DNA of 64,000 nucleotides from VRUE01 sp963753585 (lineage in GTDB: Bacteria > Actinomycetota > Thermoleophilia > Solirubrobacterales > 70-9), in contig CAVWCU010000001.1 in the NCBI GenBank assembly GCA_963753585.1, forward strand, positions 620,001 through 684,000, read 5' to 3'. The position numbers and the translations under genes were made by a program. Below are positions 1-8,012 of this stretch, in pieces (the stretch's first letter is position 1; every line of letters begins with the position of its first letter). The notes under the pieces were generated by a model. That model was not told the DNA's origin and did not search any database. It was given only the letters and a program-made list of their open reading frames with translations.

Positions 1-420
1 TCGGGGGTCGGCGCGGCTGAGTACTGCGTGACCGAGTCGGTCGCCTACGCGCGTGAGCGCAAGACGTTCGGCAAGCCTCTCGCCGAGCGGCAGGCGATCC
101 AGTGGCCGCTGGTCGAGCTCGCGACCGAGATCGAGATGCTGCGAGGCCTGGTGCGAAAGACGGCGCACGAGATGGACAGCGGAAAGGGTCGGATCAGCGG
201 GGTCAGCGACAAGGTCTCGATGTGCAACTACCGCGCCAACCGCCTCGTCTGCGACGCGGCGGACCGGGCGATGCAGGTGCACGGCGGCGTCGGCTACACC
301 CGGCACAAGCAGTTCGAGCACATCTACCGCCACCACCGCCGTTACCGGATCACCGAGGGCTCCGAAGAGATCCAGATCCGCAACATCGCCGGCCACCTCT
401 TCGGCTTCGTTTCGCGCTAA
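1..420 (+). CDS. Acyl-CoA dehydrogenase, C-terminal part (5' end outside window)
   Basis: The reading frame is open from the first base and ends with TAA, giving the last 139 residues of an acyl-CoA dehydrogenase. These flavoenzymes catalyse alpha,beta-dehydrogenation of acyl-CoA thioesters. The visible part is the C-terminal helical domain: an ARERKTFGKPL stretch near the start, then MQVHGGVGYT and ITEGSEEIQIRNIAG at the end, both signatures of the family that shape the FAD and acyl-CoA site. The GTG at position 28 is internal, because the frame continues upstream with family-like sequence. Substrate chain length cannot be told from this portion. The gene is transcribed towards the convergent frameshifted nuclease gene that follows. 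Confidence 0.93.
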   Translation, partial: SGVGAAEYCVTESVAYARERKTFGKPLAERQAIQWPLVELATEIEMLRGLVRKTAHEMDSGKGRISGVSDKVSMCNYRANRLVCDAADRAMQVHGGVGYTRHKQFEHIYRHHRRYRITEGSEEIQIRNIAGHLFGFVSR

Positions 421-451
421 CCCGGCCGGCCGGCGATCGATGCCTTTGCTC

Positions 452-1818
452 TCACGGTGAGCCCTTGGGGGGCGGCGTCCAGCGACGCGAAGGGTCGGCA
501 GAGTCATTCTCGCTGAAAGTCAGCCCCTCCATCTCGAGGCGCTGGCGCGCGACCTCGGGGCCGCCGCCATCGGTGGCGCTCCAACCTGGGGATATGTGGC
601 CTGTAGAGCGCAGCACGCGTTGCGCGTTCGGGATCGACTCGTCAGAGGAGATCACGCCCGCGACGGACTGCGCGGCGCCCGGGACCCCGATCGCGTCGGC
701 GAGGTCGCCATACGTCGTCCAGTGTCCCTTGGGTATGGCGTCGCAAGCCTCGCGCAGCGCATCGCGGTTGACGCTTCGGGCGCTTCGTTCCAAGACCCCG
801 ACCTCCGCGCCGAGGTCGAGCAGGCTGATCTCACCATCGACGGTCCAGTAGGCCATCCCGTTGACGCCTGCGCTCGAGGGTTCCCCCGAGCGCAGCCCCA
901 GGCGGTGGAGGAGTCTTGCGGCTTGAAGTGAGGGTGAGTCCAGCAGTGTCTCTCCGCTCTGGGGGTCAGTCCACTCGAGTGTCTTGTTTCCTTCGCTCGC
1001 CTTGAGTGTCGCCGTGTAGAGGGGCTCCTTCGTGCTCCACGGCTTGGCGGAGGCTGGGACGGCCGCACGGCGGAAGTACAGGGGCTGGCCCAGCTTCAAC
1101 GCATCGGCTTCGACCAACTGCGGAAGCAGGCGCTGAGCACGCGCCTTTTGCTTTTGCTCGCGCTCGACCTCGCGACGCTTGCGCTGCACGCCGAGCCGGT
1201 ATTGCTCCGCCTCGGGCAGCGGGATGATTATCTCCGAGTGAACCAAGATCCGCTCGCCTACGGTGAAGGGCTGCAAGCGGACGCAGCGGATGTCCATGTC
1301 GAAGTTGTCGAGAAGCCAAAGCACGGTTGTAGTTACCTCGGGACGGAAGTCACCGGCAAGGAGGACGATTCGAGGTTTGTCGTCGATGACGGGAGTCTCG
1401 TCCCGCTGCTTTCGAGCAGATTCAGCAGCTTCGCTTCGGCCTTGTCCTCCGGCATTTCGTGGTAGCTCGCGTACATTTCGACGACTTCGCCAAACTGTGC
1501 CGCCGCGACGTAGGCGGCGTACTTGATTGCCTGCAGGTCGACGGTCTTGCTGGCTCCGTCGCGCTTAAGCTCGACCACAACGAGGCGTCCCTGCCCCGGC
1601 TCGATGCGCACGATCCCCAAGACGTCGAGTCGCTCTGAGGTCTTGTCGAAACGATCGAACTCGGAGGTGACGACCTTGAAGTCTCCACCCGCGAGCTCGG
1701 GAGCCGACAGCACCCATGCCTCCAGATCCTGCCGCTCCCAGAGCTTCAGGTCTGGAAAGGTGGTCGGCGTCACCTCACTAACCCGCCTGCTCTTTTTCTC
1801 CACTTCGAACAGTGGCAC
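452..1818 (-). pseudogene. Frameshifted PD-(D/E)XK-like nuclease fused to a RAMA/DUF4357-like region and an ATL/MGMT-type domain
   Basis: Two adjacent minus-strand frames (1333-1818 and 452-1324) read as one protein if a single-base frameshift is placed near 1410-1420. The second frame is open upstream of its GTG and continues DDKPRIVLLAGDFRPEV into TTTVLWLLDNFDMDIRC, a run expected of one uninterrupted domain. Part one carries ERLDVLGI followed by VVVELKRD, a D...ExK pattern like NucS/DUF91 nucleases. Part two has a middle segment with SPSLQAARLL and NGMAYW, resembling RAMA or DUF4357 modules. It ends in an alkyltransferase-like domain: IPKGHWTTYGDLADAIG, then NAQRVLRSTGHIS and RQRLEMEGL. 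The alkyl-acceptor PCHRV of true MGMT is replaced by PNAQRV, so it could bind but not repair alkylguanine. Start is GTG at 1818. The frameshift may be real or an assembly error. Function is inferred. Confidence 0.7.
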
Positions 1819-1965
1819 TCACTCAACCTATTCGCTCCCCCCGATGTTCTTGCACCGAGGGCAACCGGTGAGGTGCAGAGTGGAGCTACGGACTGGGGTC
1901 CAGAGCAGCAGAAATGCCGCCCTGGACCCGCTGTCTTAGACAACTTCGAAGCGCTGGTGTCGGCC
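1819..1965. other. Intergenic gap with nothing recognised
   Basis: This 147-base gap separates the start of the frameshifted nuclease gene from the stop of the secreted IPT/PASTA protein gene. I see no convincing promoter, terminator, RNA gene or short coding frame in it. Confidence 0.5.
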
Positions 1966-3012
1966 CTACTGACCCAAAGTGACGCTGACCTTGGAGCCTG
2001 ACTTGAGGACCTTGCTCGGCTTGGGGTTCTGCTTGATCACCTTGCCCGGCTTGCCCTCGGCGCGTTTGACCTTGCCGAGCTTGCAGTCGGCCCGGCCCAG
2101 CGCCTTCTTGACGGGCTTCAGCCTCTTGCCCTTCAGCCTGGGGACGACGCAGCCTTCGTAGAAGTACCGGTCGGCCCTGATTGTGGGGCTGGTCCCGGCC
2201 AGGGTGGTAACGGTGACGTCGACCGCGCCGACCTTGGTGCTGCGCGGGGCGATCGCCGTGATCTGGGTGTCCGATTCGACCGTGAAGCCGGTTGCGGGAG
2301 TCGAGCCAAATTTGACCGCGCTCGCCGCGTTGAAGTCGGTGCCGGTGATCTTCACGCTGGTGCCGCCGGCCACCGGCCCGAAGTCGGGCTCAAGCGAGCT
2401 GACCGCGGGGGTCGGCTGGACTTCGGCGCTGAGCTCGACCTCCTTGCCGGAGACCGTGCCGCTGGGGGCGACGGTCGCCCCGTCGAAAGGCGGCGGGAAG
2501 ATGAAGCCGTAGCTCGCCCCGGCGACGTCGGCGACGCCGATCTTGTCGGTGGGGTTGCTCGGGTCGATCCCGATCAGGTCTCCCGCGCGGATCGGCAGGT
2601 TCGTGCTGAACGTCTGCAGTCCGGCTCCGGACGGTGTGGCCGGGTTGCTGGTGCCCATCGCCCCGTAGCCACCGGAGCCATTGGGCCGGAGGACCCGCAG
2701 GAAGAAGGGGCCGCCTTCGGCGCCCTGCACGCGCCAGCGCACGATCGCGCCGCTGACCGGCGAGACGAGGTTGGCGCCTTTCTCGGGCAGCGCGGTGTTG
2801 AAGAAGGTCTGCACCTGCCCGAATTCCGTCGGACTGGATCCGGGGGGCAGAACGCTCCCGATCGTGATCGTCGATGCCTGTGCTGCCGATGCCCCCAGGA
2901 GCGCACAGGCGCTCGTCACCGTTGCGACCAGGACGCCGAGTCGGCCCAGCCTGTTGTGTTTGGTGCCCGAACTTGCGCGCACGTCACTGCCGTGTCGCTT
3001 TCGACACTTCAT
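1966..3012 (-). CDS. Secreted IPT/TIG and PASTA domain protein
   Basis: A 348-residue exported protein of unknown role. The N-terminus is basic (MKCRKRHGSDVRASS...), followed by a hydrophobic stretch ending in ASAAQAS, a plausible signal peptidase I site near residue 47. Residues of about 50-200 form a beta-rich region without a recognised family. About 205-290 looks like an IPT/TIG immunoglobulin-like fold (PDFGPVAGGTSVKITGTDF, then ITAIAPRSTKVGAVDVTV). The last ~60 residues resemble a PASTA repeat, with paired cysteines (CVVPRLKG and ADCKLGKV) and the ending VLKSGSKVSVTLG. PASTA modules often bind cell-wall muropeptides, so a surface location is likely. An AAGGAGG ribosome site sits just upstream of ATG 3012. 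Surface proteins of this build are frequent in Thermoleophilia. Confidence 0.8.
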   Translation of the reverse strand: MKCRKRHGSDVRASSGTKHNRLGRLGVLVATVTSACALLGASAAQASTITIGSVLPPGSSPTEFGQVQTFFNTALPEKGANLVSPVSGAIVRWRVQGAEGGPFFLRVLRPNGSGGYGAMGTSNPATPSGAGLQTFSTNLPIRAGDLIGIDPSNPTDKIGVADVAGASYGFIFPPPFDGATVAPSGTVSGKEVELSAEVQPTPAVSSLEPDFGPVAGGTSVKITGTDFNAASAVKFGSTPATGFTVESDTQITAIAPRSTKVGAVDVTVTTLAGTSPTIRADRYFYEGCVVPRLKGKRLKPVKKALGRADCKLGKVKRAEGKPGKVIKQNPKPSKVLKSGSKVSVTLGQ

Positions 3013-3102
3013 TTCCCTGCCTCCTTGGTAAGTAAGCCCCGGACGAGTTGGGGCTGGTTCGAATGCTCAAACCGCCACCGCGTCAAATGTTGCGGCAAAG
3101 TT

Positions 3103-4239
3103 TCATCGTATGCGCTCCGTCACCCAAGCGGCGAGCAGGTCGGCCACCTGCGTGCGGGCGCCCTCGAGGCCGCGGAAGTAGTGGTCGCCGGGGAGTTCGA
3201 CGAGCTGCTTGTCGGTTGCGGCGAGGCCGTCGTGGATCGCGCGCGCGTCGCTGGGAAAGACGCCCGTGTCCATCGTCGGCTGCACGATCAGGGAGGGGAG
3301 CGAGATCGCGGCCAGGTGCTCTTCGGAGTTGCACTGCGACTCGGAGAGGCTCCACATCGAGAGCCAGCTGTGCAGCGTGTTCAGCATGCCGATGCCGAGC
3401 ACGCCACGGTTGGCGAAGCGGGGATCGCCGAGGTAGCACGCCGGCGTCGGGCGGTCGGAGGGGTCGAGATCGCCGTCGAGGAAGCGCAGGTCCGCCCAGG
3501 TGCGGTGGACCGTGAAGAGCCGGTCGAACTGCCCGGCCGCCTTCACCCGCTCGAGCTCCTGCTTGGCCCAGGCCGTGATGCGGTTGTTGCGGGCTCGCTG
3601 GGCGGCGCGGTAGCGCTCGACGAACTCGGCGGGGTAGGGAGGGCCGTTCTCCTCGTCGTACATGTCGAGCGCGGGGTCGGTCCCGACCGGGTCGCTCTCC
3701 TCGATGAGTGCCGGGTCGAGCCAGTTGGTCAGCACCTCGGGCCGGCCCGGGTGCGCGGCGACGCTGACGTAGAGGTCGCCGGAAGCGAGGTCGTCGAGAC
3801 CGTTGGCGAGCGGCATCCCGAAGGCGGGACGGATGACCGGCTGCTGGGCCTGCGCCTGGTAGGCGGCGATCAGCGAGCCGCCTCCCGAGTTGCCGAGCAG
3901 GACGACGGTCTCGACGCCGTTCTCGCGCAGCCAGCGGACGCCGAGGCCGATGTCGAGCAGCGCCCGGTCAAGCAAAAAGAACGCCTCCATCCCGCGGAAG
4001 CGCGTGTTCCAGCCGAGGAAGCCGAAACCGCGGCGGGCGAGGTGGTCGGCCAGGTAGTGCTCGGAGAAGTCGATGTTGTAGTGGGCGGCGATGAACGCGA
4101 CCTTCGGCCGGGTGCCGGCGGGGCGGTAGTAGGCGCCCTGGCACGGGTGCGAGCCCCAGCCCATCCGCGGCATCTCCGGCCCCGAGAGCGCGACGATCTC
4201 GCGCTCGATGCCGTCGAGGTCGAGCGGCTCTTCGATCAT
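3103..4239 (-). CDS. Alpha/beta hydrolase
   Basis: A 378-residue cytoplasmic serine hydrolase. The nucleophile elbow is GNSGGG around residue 115, within VVLLGNSGGGSLIAAYQ, and a late GDHYFRGLEG supplies the probable catalytic His. No signal peptide is visible. The gene is the last of the long minus-strand catabolic run, and its ATG overlaps the TGA of the flavin-barrel gene upstream (ATGA). That arrangement suggests it acts on an ester, lactone or thioester intermediate of the aromatic pathway. The sequence does not reveal the substrate, and a thioesterase or C-C hydrolase role is equally possible. Confidence 0.8.
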   Translation of the reverse strand: MIEEPLDLDGIEREIVALSGPEMPRMGWGSHPCQGAYYRPAGTRPKVAFIAAHYNIDFSEHYLADHLARRGFGFLGWNTRFRGMEAFFLLDRALLDIGLGVRWLRENGVETVVLLGNSGGGSLIAAYQAQAQQPVIRPAFGMPLANGLDDLASGDLYVSVAAHPGRPEVLTNWLDPALIEESDPVGTDPALDMYDEENGPPYPAEFVERYRAAQRARNNRITAWAKQELERVKAAGQFDRLFTVHRTWADLRFLDGDLDPSDRPTPACYLGDPRFANRGVLGIGMLNTLHSWLSMWSLSESQCNSEEHLAAISLPSLIVQPTMDTGVFPSDARAIHDGLAATDKQLVELPGDHYFRGLEGARTQVADLLAAWVTERIR

Positions 4240-5213
4240 CGCTTCTCCCGGGCCTCGGCCCGGCGCGCCCGGCGTTTGTTCAGCTTGGCCTGCCCTCCGT
4301 TGACGAAGGCGGTCGCGGTCGTGCCCCGCGGCGTGCGGTAGTGCTGTTCGGTGTGCGGCGCGTAGCGGACCTCACCGTCCTCCGCTTCCAGCCAGCCGGT
4401 GTGCTGGCGGGCGCGCAGCGCGGTCAGCTCGGGGCCGAAGCCGTGGCCGAGGAGCCCGGCCCGGCGCCGGCCGCTGGGCACGGCGCCGGTCGGATCGAGC
4501 AGCGTCAGGCCCTCGCGATCGGCAGCGGCGATGCTCACCGGCGCCACCGCCGGGAAGCCGTCGGCGTCCACCCATCCGAGCAGCAGGTGCGGCAGCCGGC
4601 GCAGGCGCGCCCCGGCGCGGCCGGCGGCGATGCGCGGTGCGACGCCGCCGCGCGGCGCGGCCTGCGAGTCCGGTGGCGCGGTGGGCAGGGGGATTCCGTG
4701 CACGGCAGGGGGCGCATCGCCGGTCGAGTCGGGCCAGCTCGTCACCCGCTCGACCGCGACGGTCACCGGCACCCGCTCCATGTAGTACTCGTGCATCCAC
4801 CAGCGCCAGAAGCGGCCGGACTTCGGCGGGGAGAAGAAGCGCCTCGTTCCTCTGGCCAGCGCCTTCCCCTGTGCGGCGGGATCGGTCCAGCCGATCGTTG
4901 CGCGGCCCTGGACGAGGACGAACTGCGGCCCGTCGGCGAAGCCGTGCTCGCGGGCGTGGAAAGCGAGAGCCACCCGGTCCTCGCGCCGGATTCGCTCGAG
5001 CTTCTTGCCGAAGGCGAGCGAGGTGGTGAGCATCACCGTCCCCGCCTCGCGGTCACGTACGCCGGCAGTCGTAATCGGGGCGACGACGGCCCCCTGCGCC
5101 GGGGTCACGTACGCGAGGGCTGTGGCCAGGTCGCCCGAGATGAACGTGTCGGTCTCCTCGCCCCAGCCCGCCCCGTGTGGGCGCGCCGTGGCGTCGGGGG
5201 ACGCGGCATTCAT
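4236..5213 (-). CDS. Pyridoxamine-phosphate-oxidase-like FMN/F420 split-barrel protein
   Basis: A 325-residue protein. The N-terminal ~150 residues look like a flavin-binding split barrel of the PPOX superfamily: GTVMLTTSLAFGKKLERIRR, then RVALAFHAREHGFADGPQFV and a VLVQGRATIGW strand. The second half (around HLLLGWVDADGFPAVAPVSI) resembles another split-barrel half, so two tandem barrels are possible. Members bind FMN or F420 and act as reductases, oxidases or haem degraders; which applies here is not decidable. ATG 5213 was chosen because it overlaps the TGA of the upstream dioxygenase-like gene (ATGA). The frame stays open far upstream only as an antisense-like shadow. It is co-transcribed with the aromatic genes. 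The C-terminus is very basic. Confidence 0.7.
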   Translation of the reverse strand: MNAASPDATARPHGAGWGEETDTFISGDLATALAYVTPAQGAVVAPITTAGVRDREAGTVMLTTSLAFGKKLERIRREDRVALAFHAREHGFADGPQFVLVQGRATIGWTDPAAQGKALARGTRRFFSPPKSGRFWRWWMHEYYMERVPVTVAVERVTSWPDSTGDAPPAVHGIPLPTAPPDSQAAPRGGVAPRIAAGRAGARLRRLPHLLLGWVDADGFPAVAPVSIAAADREGLTLLDPTGAVPSGRRRAGLLGHGFGPELTALRARQHTGWLEAEDGEVRYAPHTEQHYRTPRGTTATAFVNGGQAKLNKRRARRAEAREKR

Positions 5214-6382
5214 TTCGGTTCGGCGTCCGACCGCTCTCGCAGGTGTGTCGGGACCGCATCCGGTGGGAATCCCATGAAGCTCGTGTACTGGGCAACGAGC
5301 GGGTTGTCGAAGAGCGCTGCGCGCGCCTCCGCCGTCCAGCCCAGCGGAGTTGCCGTGTCGAAGTTGATCCGCATCTCGCGCATCTCGCGGACCGGGTTCG
5401 GCGGGTAGACGGTGGGCATCTTGAACCCCGGGTGCGGCAGCGTGCGGGGCAGCAGCCAGAGGTGGTCCTCGGGCGCGATCTGCGAGCGGTGGGTGAGCCA
5501 GAGCTCGTCGTAGTCGTTGAGATGGGACGGCGGGCCGATGCTGCCGTCCGGCGACGGCGTGTTCGGGAAGGGCTGCATCGCCAGGGCGTTGAAGAAGAAC
5601 TCCTTGTTCTCGCCGAGCAGGACGCAGCTGGCCGGCGGGGTCAGGTGCCCACGGCTCGTCCCGACGCCGGGCACCGCCCAGACGCTCATCTTGAAGAGGA
5701 CCGGGTCGCCGATCCAGCCGACGACGTCGCGGCACGGATCGTGGCTGTAGACCATGGTGTGCAGCTCGCCGTCGCAACGCACCCGCACCTCGGTCTCGCC
5801 GCCGATCTCCTCCCCGGCCGGCTCGGGGACCACCATCTCGGAGTAGTCGACGAAGAGGCTCGCGTACCCGACGCCGTCCCACATCTCCTTTGCCAGGCGA
5901 ATGGTCGCGGTGGTCTCGAAGACGAAGACCGCGTTGCCGTCGTCGCTCAGGGGGATCTCGCGGTAGATCAGCCCGCGCGGGATGACGGCGAAGTCGCCCT
6001 CCTCGATCTCGAGCGGCCCCAGCTCGGTCTCGAGGCGGAAGCGGCCGCGATGGTAGAAGCGGATCTGGTGGGCGTCGACGTTCTTCTCGGCGAACGGCAT
6101 CGCCGCCGCCCGCTGGGAGAGGGAGACCGAGTGGCCCTCGCCCTCCATCAGCCGCAGCGGCTCCCCACGCGGGTCGCCTGCATCGGTCGCGATCAGCGCG
6201 CCCGAGTCCAGTCCGCTGTACATCAGGCGCTCGTCGGACCAGCGCAGCGGGTGCGCGAGGTTGCGGCGGCGGTAGAGGTGCGCCCACTCGCCGAAGAACC
6301 CCTTCAGCGAGTAGATCTCCTCGGTGTACTCGCCGGTACCGCTCGGCGCGTAGGGGATCTTGCCCTTGCGGAGCGAGCCCAA
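5210..6382 (-). CDS. Homogentisate 1,2-dioxygenase family cupin
   Basis: A 390-residue double-cupin protein resembling homogentisate 1,2-dioxygenase, a non-haem Fe(II) ring-cleavage enzyme. The middle has DAHQIRFYHRGRFRLETELG followed by LEIEEGDFAVIPRGLIYRE, the usual cupin pair of that family. The C-terminal cupin is looser: HLNDYDELWLTHRSQI supplies possible His/Glu ligands, while the canonical HGO metal motif is not obvious, so the substrate may differ from homogentisate. It lies one base downstream of the SnoaL-like gene and overlaps the flavin-barrel gene (ATGA), inside a cluster whose main ring-cleavage enzyme is protocatechuate 3,4-dioxygenase. It may handle a second branch or a related aromatic. 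No maleylacetoacetate isomerase or fumarylacetoacetase gene is nearby. Confidence 0.78.
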   Translation of the reverse strand: MGSLRKGKIPYAPSGTGEYTEEIYSLKGFFGEWAHLYRRRNLAHPLRWSDERLMYSGLDSGALIATDAGDPRGEPLRLMEGEGHSVSLSQRAAAMPFAEKNVDAHQIRFYHRGRFRLETELGPLEIEEGDFAVIPRGLIYREIPLSDDGNAVFVFETTATIRLAKEMWDGVGYASLFVDYSEMVVPEPAGEEIGGETEVRVRCDGELHTMVYSHDPCRDVVGWIGDPVLFKMSVWAVPGVGTSRGHLTPPASCVLLGENKEFFFNALAMQPFPNTPSPDGSIGPPSHLNDYDELWLTHRSQIAPEDHLWLLPRTLPHPGFKMPTVYPPNPVREMREMRINFDTATPLGWTAEARAALFDNPLVAQYTSFMGFPPDAVPTHLRERSDAEPK

Positions 6383-6383
6383 C

Positions 6384-6782
6384 TCAGCTCTCCTTCTCGA
6401 TCGCGTCGCGGACCGGCGTCAGGTCCACGTACAGGTGCTGGCTCTGGAAGAGCTCGTCGCGGATCGTGCAGAAGACCGAACCGGCGAGGGTTATCTCGGT
6501 GCCGCCGGCGAGGACGTAGGTGATGTCGACCTCGTAGGCCGCTTCGCCGTCGGCGCCCTCGAGCACGCGGGTGATCGCGTGGCGCGTGGCGGTGACGCCG
6601 CGGAGCTGGCGCGCCATCGCCTGCAGGCCCTCCATCCACGGTTGGGTGGGCCCGTTGACCGCCCGCACGGTCGCGTCCGCGGCGAAGAGCGCCAGCGCCT
6701 CCTCGGGGCGCTGCCGGTCGATCGCGTCGTAGTAACGCCGCAGGAACTCCACGGTCTCGGCGCTAGCGTCTGTGGCCAACAT
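6384..6782 (-). CDS. SnoaL-like / NTF2-fold protein
   Basis: A 132-residue cone-shaped NTF2-fold protein: VEFLRRYYDAIDRQRPEEALALF at the N-terminus and EITLAGSVFCTIRDELFQSQHLYVDLTP at the end. The fold serves isomerases, dehydratases and ring-hydroxylating beta subunits; no catalytic set is clear here. ATG 6782 is preferred over one 39 bases upstream because an AAGGAG ribosome site sits seven bases before it. It is followed by the homogentisate-dioxygenase-like gene after one base, so the two probably work together. A 93-base gap with a small ATCCCG/CGGGAT hairpin separates it from pcaL, suggesting a possible internal promoter. Confidence 0.75.
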   Translation of the reverse strand: MLATDASAETVEFLRRYYDAIDRQRPEEALALFAADATVRAVNGPTQPWMEGLQAMARQLRGVTATRHAITRVLEGADGEAAYEVDITYVLAGGTEITLAGSVFCTIRDELFQSQHLYVDLTPVRDAIEKES

Positions 6783-6875
6783 CCCGCTCCTTCGCTCCGG
6801 GTGACCCCGGCATCCTCCCATCCCGTCTCGGGATAGGGGAAATACAAATGAAGGCCGAGATCATTAGTCGTTCGC

Positions 6876-8012
6876 CTATGTCTCTTCGGCCAGGACCCGG
6901 CCCGCGACCCGGAACCCGTCGTTGGCTGCCGGTACGCCGAGGTAGACGGCCGCGTTGAGGACGATTTCCGCGATCTCCTCGTTGCCCAGCCCGTTGCGGC
7001 GGGCGGCCCGGACGTGCATGGCGAACTCCTCCATGCGGTTGGCGGCGAGCAGCGCCGTCAGCGTGATCGCGCTGCGCATGCGCCGGTCGATTCCGCTGCG
7101 GGTCCAGACGTCGCCCCAGGCCGCGCCCGCGATGTAGCGCTGGAAGTCTTCGTTGAACGGCGTGGTCGCTGCGATCGCGGCATCGACGTGGGCGTCGCCG
7201 AGGACTTCGCGACGCACCGCCATGCCGCGCGCGCGTCGCGCGTCGCCTCCGTCGCCCAGGTGATCGAGAAGCTCGGCCGCTGCGGCCGGCCCCTGCTCCA
7301 CCGCGGCCAGGTGCGCTGCCCGGTCGAGGACGCACAGCTGTGCTCCCGCGATGCCGGCCGCGATCCTGGCCTGATGCTCGACCGGCGTCGCCGTGTCCTG
7401 CAGCCCAGCGAGGACCAGCGTCGGCGCCTCGATCGCCGCAAGTCGGTCGCGCAGGTCGAAGTCGCGGATCGCTGCGCAGCAGCCGGCATAGCCCTCGAGC
7501 GGCGTAGCGACCAGCTCGGCTCGGCGGCGCGCGACGATCTCGGGCTGGCGCGCGGCGAAGTCCTCGGTGAACCAGCGCTCGACGACGGCGTCGGCGATGC
7601 TCTCGACCCCGGCGCGCCGAATCGCGGCGATCCGCTCGTCCCACCACTCCGGCGCGCCGAGCCGGGCCGAGGTGCAGAGCAGTGCCAGCCGCTCGACCCG
7701 CTCCGGAGCCTCCGCGCCGAGCCAGAGGCCGACCATGCCGCCGATCGAGAGGCCGCAGAAGGAGACGCGGGCGATGTCATGCTCGTCGAGCAGCGCCAGC
7801 AGGTCGCGGCCCAGGTCCTCGATCGCGTAGGGGCCGGGTGGGACCTCGGAGCCGCCGTGCCCGCGGTGGTCGTAGCGCAGCACCCGGTAGCGCCCGGCCA
7901 GTGTCGGCACCTGGGCATCCCAGACCGCCATCGTGGTTCCCAGCGAGCCGGAGAGCACGACGACCGGCGCGTCCTCGGGGCCGTCGAAGCGGTGCTCGAG
8001 GCGTGCGGTCAT
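6876..8012 (-). CDS. pcaL: Bifunctional 3-oxoadipate enol-lactonase / 4-carboxymuconolactone decarboxylase
   Basis: A 378-residue fusion of PcaD and PcaC. Residues 1 to about 250 are an alpha/beta hydrolase with the nucleophile elbow GLSIGGMVG and a C-terminal RAAHLAAVE histidine; this half hydrolyses 3-oxoadipate enol-lactone. Residues of about 255-378 are a carboxymuconolactone decarboxylase domain (MAVRREVLGDAHVDAAIAAT, then EEFAMHVRAARRNGLGNEEI). Together they convert 4-carboxymuconolactone to 3-oxoadipate in the protocatechuate branch. The fusion is common in actinobacteria. The start is ATG 8012, overlapping the TGA of pcaB (ATGA); the longer open frame upstream is a shadow of pcaB. No 3-oxoadipate CoA-transferase or thiolase gene is found in the window. 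Confidence 0.93.
   Translation of the reverse strand: MTARLEHRFDGPEDAPVVVLSGSLGTTMAVWDAQVPTLAGRYRVLRYDHRGHGGSEVPPGPYAIEDLGRDLLALLDEHDIARVSFCGLSIGGMVGLWLGAEAPERVERLALLCTSARLGAPEWWDERIAAIRRAGVESIADAVVERWFTEDFAARQPEIVARRRAELVATPLEGYAGCCAAIRDFDLRDRLAAIEAPTLVLAGLQDTATPVEHQARIAAGIAGAQLCVLDRAAHLAAVEQGPAAAAELLDHLGDGGDARRARGMAVRREVLGDAHVDAAIAATTPFNEDFQRYIAGAAWGDVWTRSGIDRRMRSAITLTALLAANRMEEFAMHVRAARRNGLGNEEIAEIVLNAAVYLGVPAANDGFRVAGRVLAEET

Noticed and set aside
452..1818. Programmed ribosomal frameshift joining the two halves of the nuclease-ATL gene
   Set aside because: No slippery heptamer with a downstream structure was recognised; a simple indel is more likely.
2956..4341. 461-codon plus-strand open frame opposite the alpha/beta hydrolase
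   Set aside because: It mirrors the codons of the real minus-strand gene; the product is low in complexity, rich in Arg, Val and Glu, and has no recognisable motif. Typical of GC-rich DNA.
4236..6287. 683-codon version of the flavin split-barrel gene
   Set aside because: Only the part from ATG 5213 has family-like sequence; the first half is antiparallel/other-frame reading of the homogentisate-dioxygenase-like gene.
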